The translations under genes and the position numbers were made by a program. This document shows positions 40,472 through 48,391 of a stretch of 64,000 nucleotides of DNA, one piece after another. The notes under the pieces were generated by a model. It was not told the origin of the DNA and did no database searches. It worked only from the letters and a program-made list of their open reading frames with translations. Numbering within the stretch: the stretch's first letter is position 1; every line of letters starts with the position of its first letter. The stretch comes from Halopseudomonas aestusnigri (lineage in GTDB: Bacteria; Pseudomonadota; Gammaproteobacteria; Pseudomonadales; Pseudomonadaceae). The stretch is from NCBI RefSeq assembly GCF_002197985.1, contig NZ_NBYK01000002.1, positions 1 to 64,000 on the forward strand. The letters are read 5' to 3'.

Positions 40472-41332
40472 TTAGCCGAGCCTTTTGGCGATGTAATCCA
40501 AAGCCTCTTGCTCCAACGCCGTCACGGTTTTGCCGGTAGCGACAATATCGGATGCGCCCTGTTTGAAGATGCTTTGAATTTCATTGCTCAGATTGCCGAC
40601 TTTCCCCACGGACACTTTGAACGTCCTGAGGCTTGGTACTTCCCAGTCAGCCATCATTTTTTGAACGACAGATTCGCTGACTCGGTCGTCGCCTGTCAGG
40701 GACTGGAGAAAGGTGGCAATGATCTCGCGCTCTGGTTTGCGCATCTGGCCGTCAGCCTTGGCGATGTAGAAAAGCGCATCAATGGCATCGGGAGCTTCGT
40801 TGTATGCCCTGTCCAGCGAGGCGTCAACGCTGCTGGAATAGCGCTCATGTAGGTAGTCGTAAAGGTTGTCGATAATCTCGCCGGACTCTTCGTCAACGCA
40901 GTTCTCGATGCGGCTAATGCGGAATGTTCTGTTGTTGTTTCTTAGTCTGCAAAAAGCGACAAGGGTGGGTTCGCCCAGGTGACTGCCTACCGCCTGAACG
41001 GTGATGGGGCGCTCGGTTACCTTTCCTTCAACGTCGCGAAACGTAATGAATAGATTGGCCTTAACGGGGAAGGATTCTTGCACCTCCCAGGCGCCTGCCT
41101 CCCAAGGGTCACGGTCTGGGTTGCCTTGGTGACTTTGCTGCTCAAAGTCACTTGGCTCGGTTTCAGGGCCGCCGTATTGCGTTACCTGGATGGTGACCCC
41201 GGAACCGGTTCTTGCTGGGTTTGTGTTGTTCGCAGATGGGGCCGGCTCCTGCGGTTTCTTGCGTGACTTGACTGACAGGATGGCGATAAGCGTTGCGACG
41301 ACGCCGAGTATTACTCCACTTAGAAAGTCCAT
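40472..41332 (-). CDS. Membrane-anchored WYL-like plus TerB-like protein (moron)
   Basis: A 286-residue protein on the strand opposite to the tail genes. One transmembrane helix at residues 2-22 (DFLSGVILGVVATLIAILSV) is followed by a Pro/Thr-rich linker, a WYL-like beta domain (about 90-160: NLFITFRDVEGKVTERPITV, FCRLRNNNRTFRISRIENC) and a TerB-type helical domain (about 185-285: AIDALFYIAKADGQMRKPER). AAGGAA precedes the start, and TATAAT lies at 41371-41376 on the minus strand. An independently transcribed gene in a tail operon suggests lysogenic conversion, perhaps superinfection exclusion or stress sensing. That function is inference. Confidence 0.6.
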   Translation of the reverse strand: MDFLSGVILGVVATLIAILSVKSRKKPQEPAPSANNTNPARTGSGVTIQVTQYGGPETEPSDFEQQSHQGNPDRDPWEAGAWEVQESFPVKANLFITFRDVEGKVTERPITVQAVGSHLGEPTLVAFCRLRNNNRTFRISRIENCVDEESGEIIDNLYDYLHERYSSSVDASLDRAYNEAPDAIDALFYIAKADGQMRKPEREIIATFLQSLTGDDRVSESVVQKMMADWEVPSLRTFKVSVGKVGNLSNEIQSIFKQGASDIVATGKTVTALEQEALDYIAKRLG

Positions 41333-41390
41333 TTTCAGTTCCTTGGTAAGCGCTTGTTGAATAGCGGTCGATTATAGCTTTGTTCTTATA

Positions 41391-41412
41391 CCCTGCCCCG
41401 GCAGGGTTTTTT
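41391..41412 (+). terminator. Terminator at the left IS border
   Basis: A GC stem (CCCTGCC / GGCAGGG) followed by TTTTTT (41407-41412). The same stem recurs at 48353. The T-tract plus AT is the 8-bp target duplication of the ISL3 element. Confidence 0.85.
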
Positions 41413-41414
41413 AT
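41407..41414. repeat. Target site duplication, left copy
   Basis: TTTTTTAT immediately left of the ISL3 element, repeated exactly at 43427-43434. Eight bases is the usual duplication size for the ISL3 family. Confidence 0.85.
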
Positions 41415-41494
41415 GGGTTATCGGTTTTACGTGTTGTTGCAGGTAAAACGCATCCTTAAAGCATAATGGCAATAACTTCGGCTTTACGTGTTGT

Positions 41495-41500
41495 TATAAT
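41495..41500 (+). promoter_or_regulatory. Likely -10 box of the IS operon
   Basis: TATAAT 31 bp upstream of the passenger gene start, directly after the second copy of the 18-bp subterminal repeat. No good -35 is seen, so transposase binding to the repeat could control it. Confidence 0.4.
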
Positions 41501-41530
41501 GAAGGCTCATCCCTTTGAAGGAGAGAAATC

Positions 41531-42025
41531 ATGGACAAGGTATTGGTTGATCGGGAGCTGCTGGCTGGACTTGTCAGTAATGACCGCGAGACTCGGCTAG
41601 ATGCAGAGCGTCGCATGTATGGCGTCCTCGCCAACCAGCCCGCAGAGGCGGAAGGGGTGGATGCGCCGATTGTGGTTGGTGTGCGTATTAGCTCTGACGG
41701 ATTCGGCTCTTACATTGCAGATTCAGCCATGGGGATTGGGGCTCTCTATCCTGGTGACGTCCGTGAGCCCCTGACGACCGTCTCCCAGCACGAACGCATC
41801 GTGGCGTCACTGGCCTGGCCCGCGAAGACCGAGCAGCAGCCGGAGCAGAGTGCGCTGGTTGAGGCGCTGAAAGGAATGCTTGCTATCCACGACGAGCCAT
41901 CAGGCTTCGCGGGCAAGTACGGTAGAGCGCTCGATGATGCAATCGCCGCGCAGCAAGTGAAGATAGATCAGCGCATTGCTGCCGCTCGATTAGCGCTCGC
42001 CGCTCAAGGGGACGTCGGTGCCTGA
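41531..42025 (+). CDS. IS passenger protein of phage-accessory type
   Basis: A 164-residue protein inside the ISL3 element, with AAGGAG upstream (GAAGGAGAGAAATC before the ATG). It reads like accessory proteins of phage early regions: MDKVLVDRELLAGLVSNDRE, APIVVGVRISSDGFGSY, and EPLTTVSQHERIVASL. It overlaps the transposase start by 8 bp, so the two are translationally coupled. It has no transposition motif. A captured phage gene is the likely origin; its role is unknown. Confidence 0.7.
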   Translation: MDKVLVDRELLAGLVSNDRETRLDAERRMYGVLANQPAEAEGVDAPIVVGVRISSDGFGSYIADSAMGIGALYPGDVREPLTTVSQHERIVASLAWPAKTEQQPEQSALVEALKGMLAIHDEPSGFAGKYGRALDDAIAAQQVKIDQRIAAARLALAAQGDVGA

Positions 42026-43358
42026 CTCGCTGTCCCTGCTTCACCCGCTCAAAGTCAAGATCGTGGAATTCCTAGAGGATGAACACGATCTGCAATTCAA
42101 GGTTGAATTTCCGGCCCCCGAGTTCTGTACCGCCTGCGGCGCTATTGGCCAATCGATCCGCTTCTCGAAGAAGCTGACCAAGTACGTTGACCTGCCAATC
42201 AGGGGCAAGCGCACCGTGCTGTGGGGCATGCGGCGGCGCTACAAGTGCAAGACATGCAGCAAAGTGTTCTCGCCGGCCTTGCTGGACTTCGACGAGAAGC
42301 ACCGCATGACGAAGCGCTGCCATGCGCACATCATCAAGCAGGCCATGACGACCACTAACTCAGCTGTAGCCCGCGATCTAGGCGTTGATGAGTCGGTGGT
42401 GCGCCGGGCCTTGCGCGACTACTGCGCCGAGCAGGAGGTGGGCTACAGGCCCATGCTTCCGCGTGTTCTTGGCATTGACGAACTGCTTGTTGGCGGTGAG
42501 TACAGGTGCGTCCTGATCAACCTGGAAGAAAGAACGATCATCGACGTCCTGCCTAACCGCAAGAAAATCGTAATCCATAACTACATCTCCAACATGCGCG
42601 GCCGGGATAGGGTCCAGATCGTCTGCCAGGACATGTTCCATCCGTACAAAGACGTGTCGCTAGAGCTGTTCCCTAACGCCACTGTCATCGTCGATAAGTT
42701 CCACGTTGTGCGGTACGCCAACGATGCAATGGACCAGATACGAAAGCGGATCAAGCGAGGCCTCACTGTTCCGCAAAAGCGCACCCTGAAAGGCGACCGC
42801 AAGCTAATGCTGATGCGGCGGCGTGATTTGGACGTTTGGGCGCACCTGAAGATTAAGACGTGGTTCGATCAGTTCCCCGAGCTAGGTACCGCCTACAACC
42901 TCAAGGAAGGCTTCTACAACATTTGGAATAGCAAGACCCACAATGCAGCCAGGCAAGCCTATGACGAATGGCGTCAACGCATCCCTGCCGAGCAAGAGAA
43001 GGACTGGAAGGTTGTCACGACCATGATGACCAACTGGGGCGAGTACATTTTCAACTACTTCAAGTTCATCCCCCAGCGGTACACCAACGCGCTAACCGAG
43101 TCGATCAACCGCTACCTGCGCGACGTAAACCGTAACGCACGAGGCCTGAGCTTCGAGATGTTCCGCGCCAAGATCATGTTCACCCTAGAGCACAAAGTGA
43201 AGCCGCCAGAAACCAAGCGGCTAGCGCCGTTCCTGGCCAGGGAAATCATGGCAGTCGAGCCCATCGAGGACGAGCTGGTGGATTACGGAGTTCCGATTTT
43301 CAGCATCCTGCAGCTGTACTCAGAACCAGAAACGGGAGCTTTCCAAGAGGAAGGCTAA
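42018..43358 (+). CDS. tnpA: ISL3 family transposase
   Basis: A 446-residue DDE transposase starting at GTG 42018. The N-terminal zinc-binding part has CTACGAIG and CKTCSKVFSP, followed by a helix-turn-helix (SAVARDLGVDESVVRRALRD). The catalytic acids are in VLGIDELLVGG, VIVDKFHVVRY and NALTESINRYLRD. Length and motifs are normal for ISL3, and the frame is intact, so the element may still be active. Confidence 0.92.
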   Translation: MPDSLSLLHPLKVKIVEFLEDEHDLQFKVEFPAPEFCTACGAIGQSIRFSKKLTKYVDLPIRGKRTVLWGMRRRYKCKTCSKVFSPALLDFDEKHRMTKRCHAHIIKQAMTTTNSAVARDLGVDESVVRRALRDYCAEQEVGYRPMLPRVLGIDELLVGGEYRCVLINLEERTIIDVLPNRKKIVIHNYISNMRGRDRVQIVCQDMFHPYKDVSLELFPNATVIVDKFHVVRYANDAMDQIRKRIKRGLTVPQKRTLKGDRKLMLMRRRDLDVWAHLKIKTWFDQFPELGTAYNLKEGFYNIWNSKTHNAARQAYDEWRQRIPAEQEKDWKVVTTMMTNWGEYIFNYFKFIPQRYTNALTESINRYLRDVNRNARGLSFEMFRAKIMFTLEHKVKPPETKRLAPFLAREIMAVEPIEDELVDYGVPIFSILQLYSEPETGAFQEEG

Positions 43359-43383
43359 CAACACAACCAACCACCTCACCTAG

Positions 43384-43434
43384 GGGTATTCAGAAAGGGC
43401 CTAACAACACCCTTTCCCGAATACCCTTTTTTAT
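43384..43434 (+). terminator. Terminator formed by the IS right end and target T-tract
   Basis: GGGTATTC...AAAGGG (43384-43399) pairs with CCCTTT...GAATACCC (43410-43426, the terminal repeat) around a 10-nt loop. The target duplication TTTTTT follows at once. The element end plus target sequence therefore makes a complete intrinsic terminator after tnpA. Confidence 0.75.
43427..43434. repeat. Target site duplication, right copy
   Basis: TTTTTTAT directly right of the element, identical to 41407-41414. The tape measure RBS (CCCGGAGAAAA) follows after 3 bp. Confidence 0.85.
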
Positions 43435-43450
43435 TGCCCGGAGAAAACCC

Positions 43451-46400
43451 ATGGCTGGCATCAAAGACCGCCTGATTCAGTTCATCCTGCGCGGCAAGGA
43501 TGATCTGTCGCCCGAGGCCCGCAAGGCGGCGCAGGCGCTGGAGGATGTGCAGTCACAGAGCCAGAGCCTGCGTGATGAGTTTGACCGGGCACGTTCTGCC
43601 CGCGGTCTGGCTGAGACCCTGAAGCAAACCCAGCGCGCTGCCGAGCAGGCCGAGCAGGCACTGGTGCAGAATGACCTGCAGGTGCGTGAGCTGCGTGAGG
43701 CGCTGAACCAGTCGCCGGAAGCGGCTGGTTTGGCGCAGTCCCTCAAGGATGCCGAGCGCGAAGGCCGCAAGCTGGCAAAGCAAGTGACCGCGCTCAACGC
43801 AAGCCTGAGCGATCACGAAGCCGCAGCCCGTGATGCGGGTATCGATACTGCGGATCTGGCCAACGAAGAGAAGCGGCTGGCCGCAGAGCTGGCCAAGGCC
43901 AAGGCAGCAGTGGGCGACAACACCGATGAGGTGCGGCGCCTGGAGAATGAGCTGCGCAAGGCGTCGCGGGCATCCTCTGAGTATCGTTCGCGCGTTGATG
44001 CCGCCCGCTCGGCTATGACCTCCGGTGCCAAGCAAGTGCTGGCCTTTGCTGCGGCCTACGTCTCGCTCAATGCTGCGTTCAGCCTGGTGCAGAAAGGCCT
44101 GAATCTGGTGCGCGATGGCATCTACTCGATGCTGCAAACAGGCGACCAGTTCGAGGGCATGCAGACCCAGCTCACTGCCTTGATGGGCTCCATCGAGGGC
44201 GGCGAGCAAGCAACGGAGTGGATCAAGCGCTTTACCCGTGACACGCCCCTGCAGCTGAAGGACGTGACCGAAGCGTTCACGCTGCTCAAGGCATTTGGCC
44301 TTGATCCAATGGACGGCACCCTGCAGGCCATTACCGACCAGTCCGAGAAGCTCGGCGGCGGTATGGAAAAGCTGACCGGTATCTCGTCGGCCCTCGGCCA
44401 GGCGTGGGCCAAGCAGAAGCTCCAGGGCGAAGAGATTCTGCAGCTGGTCGAACGCGGTGTGCCCGTGTGGGATCTGCTGCAGAAGGTAACCGGCAAAAAC
44501 ACCGAGCAGCTGCAGGAGCTGAGCAGCAAGGGCAAGCTGGGCCGCGATGTAATCCGCGATCTGATCACCGAGATTGGCAAGGCAGCCGAAGGCTCGGCAG
44601 CGGCCAACATGAGCCGCCTGGCAGGTATCGTCAGCAACCTGCGTGACGTGGCGGCTGACTTCCTCGATCGCATCGCCAAAAGCGGCGCGCTCGATTACGT
44701 CAAGCAGCAGCTGTTGGGCGTGGCCGATGCCATCGACCAGATGGATCGTGACGGCAAGTTGGATCAGCTGGCCACCACCCTGTCCGATGCATTCATCGAG
44801 GCGTCGGAGTGGGTCAAGCGGTTCATCGGAGACATTGCAGACTTTGACCTCAGCGAGCTGAGCGACAAGGCCAGCACCTGGCTGAGCGATCTGGGTGCCA
44901 AGCTGGACGACGCCCGCATGCGGGTGCAGCTGTTTGTGGCGCCGTTCACCACCCTGTTTCAAGGGCTGGTGGCTGGCTTCGCGGCCATTGGGCTTGCTGC
45001 CGTGACGCTGGCTAAGAACATCGCTGACCCGTTCTTGGCAGCAGGGGAGGTAATCGCTGATGCCTTCAATCTGGATTCCCTGAAAGAGAGGATCACCAAC
45101 GCCCGCAGCGAGATCACAATGCTGCAGGGCGCGCTGGTCAATCAGATCGAGCAGTCTGGCGAGAGCATCCGCAACGCATGGGACGTAACCACGCGGCATC
45201 AGGTGCGGGGCGCGCGGGATGTGACCGAGGCGGTCAAGGCCGAGACTGATCAGCAGCGCATGATGAATCAAGCGCTGGCTGATGAAATGGTCAACAACCA
45301 GCAGCTGGTGAAGAACGCCGCGATTGAAGCGGCCATCGCCGGCACTCAGGCCATCGCTGACTTTGCCGAAGCCCAGAAGCTGATCGATACCGCCACCACG
45401 GTGGAGCAGCTGCAAGGCCTGCGCGCGGCCATGCTGAGCGCGTACCAGGACGGCGCAATCACCCAGCAGGAATACGCAGCCGGCCTCGGCATCGTTGCCG
45501 ACAAGCTGGACGAAGTAGGGGGCGAGGCCGCCAAAACCGCCAAGTCCCTCTCTGATGTGATCGACGAGCTGGAAGACTTCGCCGGCGTCCAGAAGGCCAT
45601 CAGCAGCGCCAAAACAGACGTTGATATCAGCAAGCTGCGCACCGCCATCAGCTCGCTGTATGAAGACGGCAAGCTGTCGGTTGACGAGTACAACAAAGCC
45701 ATCAAGGCGCTGGAGAAGCAACAGGACAAGCTGAGCGAATCGACCGGCAACCAGGCCGACGCCCAGACAAACCTTGAGAAGCAACTGCAGGCCGTGACCG
45801 ACGCGCTGGCCGAGCAGGCAGCTGCAGAGCAAGCCGCAGCAGATGCCAGGGCAGAGCAGCAAGCAGTCTTCCGCGACGCCTTCAGCACCTTCTTCGACGA
45901 GGTGATGACCGCCGCCCGCTCGCCGCTGGCCGAGCTGAGTGATAAAGCCCTGCAAGCGTTTGACGCGCTCAAGGGCATCAGCAGCGTTGATGTGGATCTG
46001 GACACCAGCAGTCTCGAAGGCACCGCCGCGTCGCTGAACATCGTCAACGACCAGCTGGCGGACCTGCAAAACAACCTCGATAACCGCATGCGTGGGCCGT
46101 TTGCGCGCTGGGCAGATGAAACCCTGTTCGCCAGCCGCAAGCTGCAGGAACAGTTCCTCGAGCAGAAGCTGGCACTGCAGCGGCTGATGGACGGGTATGA
46201 GAAGGGAGCGGTCTCGCTGGCCAGCTTCAAGGTGCAGGCCGTTGGCCTCAAGTCCAGCCTTGACCTGCTGGACGCCTCCGACTTCTCGGAGCTGGACAGC
46301 GCCCTGGAGTCGGTCAAGCAGCAGTTTGAGTCGGTGGCCGATAGCGCCAAGGGCACGCTCGCCAGCATCAGGGACGAGCTGGACAAAGTGCGCGGCAACG

Positions 46401-46744
46401 AAGAAGCGATCGAGCGCCGGCGTATGCAAAGCCGGCAGGCTGAACTGCAGGCCCAGATTGCCGAAGCGCAGGCGGTGGGCAATCAGGCCGCCGTTGCAGA
46501 CCTGCGGCAAGCCCTCGGCATGCTGCGCGCCATTCAGTCCGAGACCGAACTGGCCCGTGAAACCGAAGCCCGGCAGCAACGGCGTGAATCCGTTGCAGCG
46601 GCAGCGCCGGAAGCTGCGCCCGCGCCCAGCACGATCATCAGGCTGGAAACGGCGCAGGGCCGTTCTGTCGATGTGAGCGTGCCCACTGGGCAGCAAGACG
46701 CACTGCTGGGCATTCTTGAACAGGCTGGATTGAGGAGCGTGTGA
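43451..46744 (+). CDS. Tail tape measure protein
   Basis: A 1097-residue protein setting tail length. The first 180 residues are coiled coil (KAAQALEDVQSQSQSLRDEF; LREALNQSPEAAGLAQSLKD), the region about 190-330 is the conserved tape-measure domain (YVSLNAAFSLVQKGLNLVRD; QTQLTALMGSIEGGEQATEW; GISSALGQAWAKQKLQGEEI), and hydrophobic helices occur near 490-530 (LFQGLVAGFAAIGLAAVTLA). The rest is long coiled coil. CCGGAGAAAA precedes the start. It is now separated from the tail tube gene by a moron and an IS. Confidence 0.92.
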   Translation: MAGIKDRLIQFILRGKDDLSPEARKAAQALEDVQSQSQSLRDEFDRARSARGLAETLKQTQRAAEQAEQALVQNDLQVRELREALNQSPEAAGLAQSLKDAEREGRKLAKQVTALNASLSDHEAAARDAGIDTADLANEEKRLAAELAKAKAAVGDNTDEVRRLENELRKASRASSEYRSRVDAARSAMTSGAKQVLAFAAAYVSLNAAFSLVQKGLNLVRDGIYSMLQTGDQFEGMQTQLTALMGSIEGGEQATEWIKRFTRDTPLQLKDVTEAFTLLKAFGLDPMDGTLQAITDQSEKLGGGMEKLTGISSALGQAWAKQKLQGEEILQLVERGVPVWDLLQKVTGKNTEQLQELSSKGKLGRDVIRDLITEIGKAAEGSAAANMSRLAGIVSNLRDVAADFLDRIAKSGALDYVKQQLLGVADAIDQMDRDGKLDQLATTLSDAFIEASEWVKRFIGDIADFDLSELSDKASTWLSDLGAKLDDARMRVQLFVAPFTTLFQGLVAGFAAIGLAAVTLAKNIADPFLAAGEVIADAFNLDSLKERITNARSEITMLQGALVNQIEQSGESIRNAWDVTTRHQVRGARDVTEAVKAETDQQRMMNQALADEMVNNQQLVKNAAIEAAIAGTQAIADFAEAQKLIDTATTVEQLQGLRAAMLSAYQDGAITQQEYAAGLGIVADKLDEVGGEAAKTAKSLSDVIDELEDFAGVQKAISSAKTDVDISKLRTAISSLYEDGKLSVDEYNKAIKALEKQQDKLSESTGNQADAQTNLEKQLQAVTDALAEQAAAEQAAADARAEQQAVFRDAFSTFFDEVMTAARSPLAELSDKALQAFDALKGISSVDVDLDTSSLEGTAASLNIVNDQLADLQNNLDNRMRGPFARWADETLFASRKLQEQFLEQKLALQRLMDGYEKGAVSLASFKVQAVGLKSSLDLLDASDFSELDSALESVKQQFESVADSAKGTLASIRDELDKVRGNEEAIERRRMQSRQAELQAQIAEAQAVGNQAAVADLRQALGMLRAIQSETELARETEARQQRRESVAAAAPEAAPAPSTIIRLETAQGRSVDVSVPTGQQDALLGILEQAGLRSV

Positions 46745-47175
46745 TGCCATTAACCCTTGGCGCAGTGGACCTGGCTGCCGATCCGGATCTGGCCGGCGAC
46801 CAGATGGAATGGGTGGACGAGTTCGACTGGGACGCCATCACCCAGAGCCAGGAGCGCGGCCTCACCGGCGCGCTGCTGATTCAGGAGGGCGTCAAGCTGC
46901 ATGGCCGGCCCATCACCCTGCAGAGCAACGGCGGGGCCTGGTTCACCCTGGCCACTGTCCGGGCGCTGGAAGCGCTGCGCGATCAGCCCGGCGCAGTGAT
47001 GCAACTGGTGCTGCCGCGCGGTGATCAGTACTGGGTCACTTGGAACCGCGAGAGCGGCCCGCCCCTTGCTGCCAAGCAGGTGATCCGCTCACAAGACATG
47101 GCTGACACCGTGTATGAGCTGACCCTGCGGCTGATCACCGTCGCGCCGCCGCCAGAGCCAGAGCCTGAAAGCTGA
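46744..47175 (+). CDS. Minor tail protein, 143 residues
   Basis: The start overlaps the tape measure stop (TGATG). Beta-rich with MEWVDEFDWDAITQSQERGL, the GALLIQEGVKLHGRPITLQS stretch and YELTLRLITVAPPPEPEPE at the end. It occupies the place of lambda gpM, at the tail tip. Assignment rests on position. Confidence 0.6.
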   Translation: MPLTLGAVDLAADPDLAGDQMEWVDEFDWDAITQSQERGLTGALLIQEGVKLHGRPITLQSNGGAWFTLATVRALEALRDQPGAVMQLVLPRGDQYWVTWNRESGPPLAAKQVIRSQDMADTVYELTLRLITVAPPPEPEPES

Positions 47176-47263
47176 AAGCTGTCTATAGTGGGATTCGCTG
47201 ATTGGTGGGAAAAAGCATTCAATTGGTGTAGATTCTTCCGCCACGACAGGACAGGGAAGGGTT

Positions 47264-48331
47264 ATGGCTGCTATTGAAATCAGGGACGATGCGGGTGCTT
47301 TGGAGCTTTTGCACGCGTTGTTGGAGTCTCCAGATATGGAGGTTCCAGAGGTCAAGTTTATTGACTGGCCAAAGTTCGAGCTTCATGTAAAGGGCGAGCG
47401 TTATCACTCGACGATTACGCCTGAGTTGATGAAGTCTTTCCTGCTTTTTCAGACAAACCTCAACAAGTCGTATGCGCTTGCAAAGTACGCTGACTCAGGT
47501 CATCGGCTCCGTGATGCTGAACGAGAAGACCTCAAGCTGCTGGTGGAAGTTGGTGAAGGCAGCTCAGGATTCATAGCGAAACTTGAAGATCAGTTCTTAA
47601 AGATAGGTGATGCACTGGCGGAGGGGGTTAAGGATATGGAACCGCGTCAAAAGCTAATCGCCATACTCTTCCTTGGCAGTGCTGCAGTAGGCGGGTGGTC
47701 TGTAGATACTTACCTGCAAAACAAGAAGGAAGTCCGGCTTGCGGAAATCGCGGCTCTTGAACATGAGGCTGAGCGGGAGGAGCGAATTCAGACTCTGCAG
47801 GTAATGCAGCAGATTGACGCCCAGCACACCGAAGCTATGCAGGGTATGTTCAACCGGGTTGTCGACGAGTTGCCGCAACTCACCACTATTTCAGAGCGAA
47901 TGGCGGCCTCGTATGACGAGATTATCGCTAGCACTGCTGACTCAGAGTGGATTGAGATGCAGGGCCGCCGTGTTGATGGCGCAGTTGTCAGTGAGTTGGG
48001 TAACTCTCCCAGAAATCGTTCTGTAGAAGATCGTGTGGCTGGGGTGTACCGAATTCAGAACGTAGATCACTCAAGCCCTACAGATTACCGCTTCAAGCTC
48101 TATGACGTGACCAGGCGTCAGGAGATCGTGGCCACTTTACCCAAAGACGGCAGCATGGTTACCGATCAGATTCTGGACTTACTTCAGGACGCTGAGTGGG
48201 GGCGTAAGGTCGTTGCCTTGCACCTAATCACAAAGGTGCGAAGCGGTAGAGTTGTTAAAGCTGAGATTGAGAAGGTGGCACGAGTCGAAGATCAGGCTCG
48301 CTACGCAGAGCAAGATCCCGCAGCTGAATAA
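47264..48331 (+). CDS. Membrane-anchored moron protein of unknown function
   Basis: A 355-residue protein between tail genes, with visibly lower GC than its neighbours. Parts: an N-terminal region (EVPEVKFIDWPKFELHVKGE; LMKSFLLFQTNLNKSYALAK), one transmembrane helix near 132-150 (KLIAILFLGSAAVGGWSV), a coiled coil (about 155-200) and a beta-rich C-terminal domain (GVYRIQNVDHSSPTDYRFKL; LLQDAEWGRKVVALHLITKV). A strong terminator follows. I do not recognise a named family. Its autonomy suggests expression from the lysogen, possibly for defence or exclusion. Confidence 0.6.
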   Translation: MAAIEIRDDAGALELLHALLESPDMEVPEVKFIDWPKFELHVKGERYHSTITPELMKSFLLFQTNLNKSYALAKYADSGHRLRDAEREDLKLLVEVGEGSSGFIAKLEDQFLKIGDALAEGVKDMEPRQKLIAILFLGSAAVGGWSVDTYLQNKKEVRLAEIAALEHEAEREERIQTLQVMQQIDAQHTEAMQGMFNRVVDELPQLTTISERMAASYDEIIASTADSEWIEMQGRRVDGAVVSELGNSPRNRSVEDRVAGVYRIQNVDHSSPTDYRFKLYDVTRRQEIVATLPKDGSMVTDQILDLLQDAEWGRKVVALHLITKVRSGRVVKAEIEKVARVEDQARYAEQDPAAE

Positions 48332-48352
48332 ATCACATTGGTGTCCCAGAAA

Positions 48353-48375
48353 CCCTGCCCCGGCAGGGTTTTTTT
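48353..48375 (+). terminator. Terminator after the second moron
   Basis: CCCTGCC / GGCAGGG stem followed by seven T residues, then ATGCCCGGAGAAAA and the next tail gene. The stem, T-tract and following RBS nearly match the sequence interrupted by the IS at 41391/43435. Confidence 0.9.
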
Positions 48376-48391
48376 ATGCCCGGAGAAAAGC

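Larger units (their letters stand above)
41415..43426 (+). mobile_element. ISL3-family insertion sequence with passenger gene (2,012 bp)
   Basis: The boundaries come from imperfect 24-bp terminal inverted repeats (41415-41438 and 43403-43426; 16 of 24 match, including GGGT at the tip and GTGTTGTT at the inner end). Both sides carry the 8-bp duplication TTTTTTAT. Inside are a short gene (41531-42025) and an ISL3-type transposase. Both ends carry a second subterminal copy of GTGTTGTT; at the left this is an 18-bp direct repeat (41421-41438 and 41478-41495, one mismatch). Removing the element and one duplication restores a terminator followed by the tape-measure RBS. Confidence 0.85.

Noticed and set aside
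42018-43358. Domesticated phage transposase without mobile ends
   Set aside because: Terminal inverted repeats and an exact 8-bp target duplication were found, so it belongs to a real insertion sequence.
43553-46750. A 1065-codon open frame antisense to the tape measure gene
   Set aside because: It is a shadow of a high-GC, alanine- and glutamine-rich gene. The plus-strand protein has clear tape-measure features, while the antisense translation has none and no RBS.
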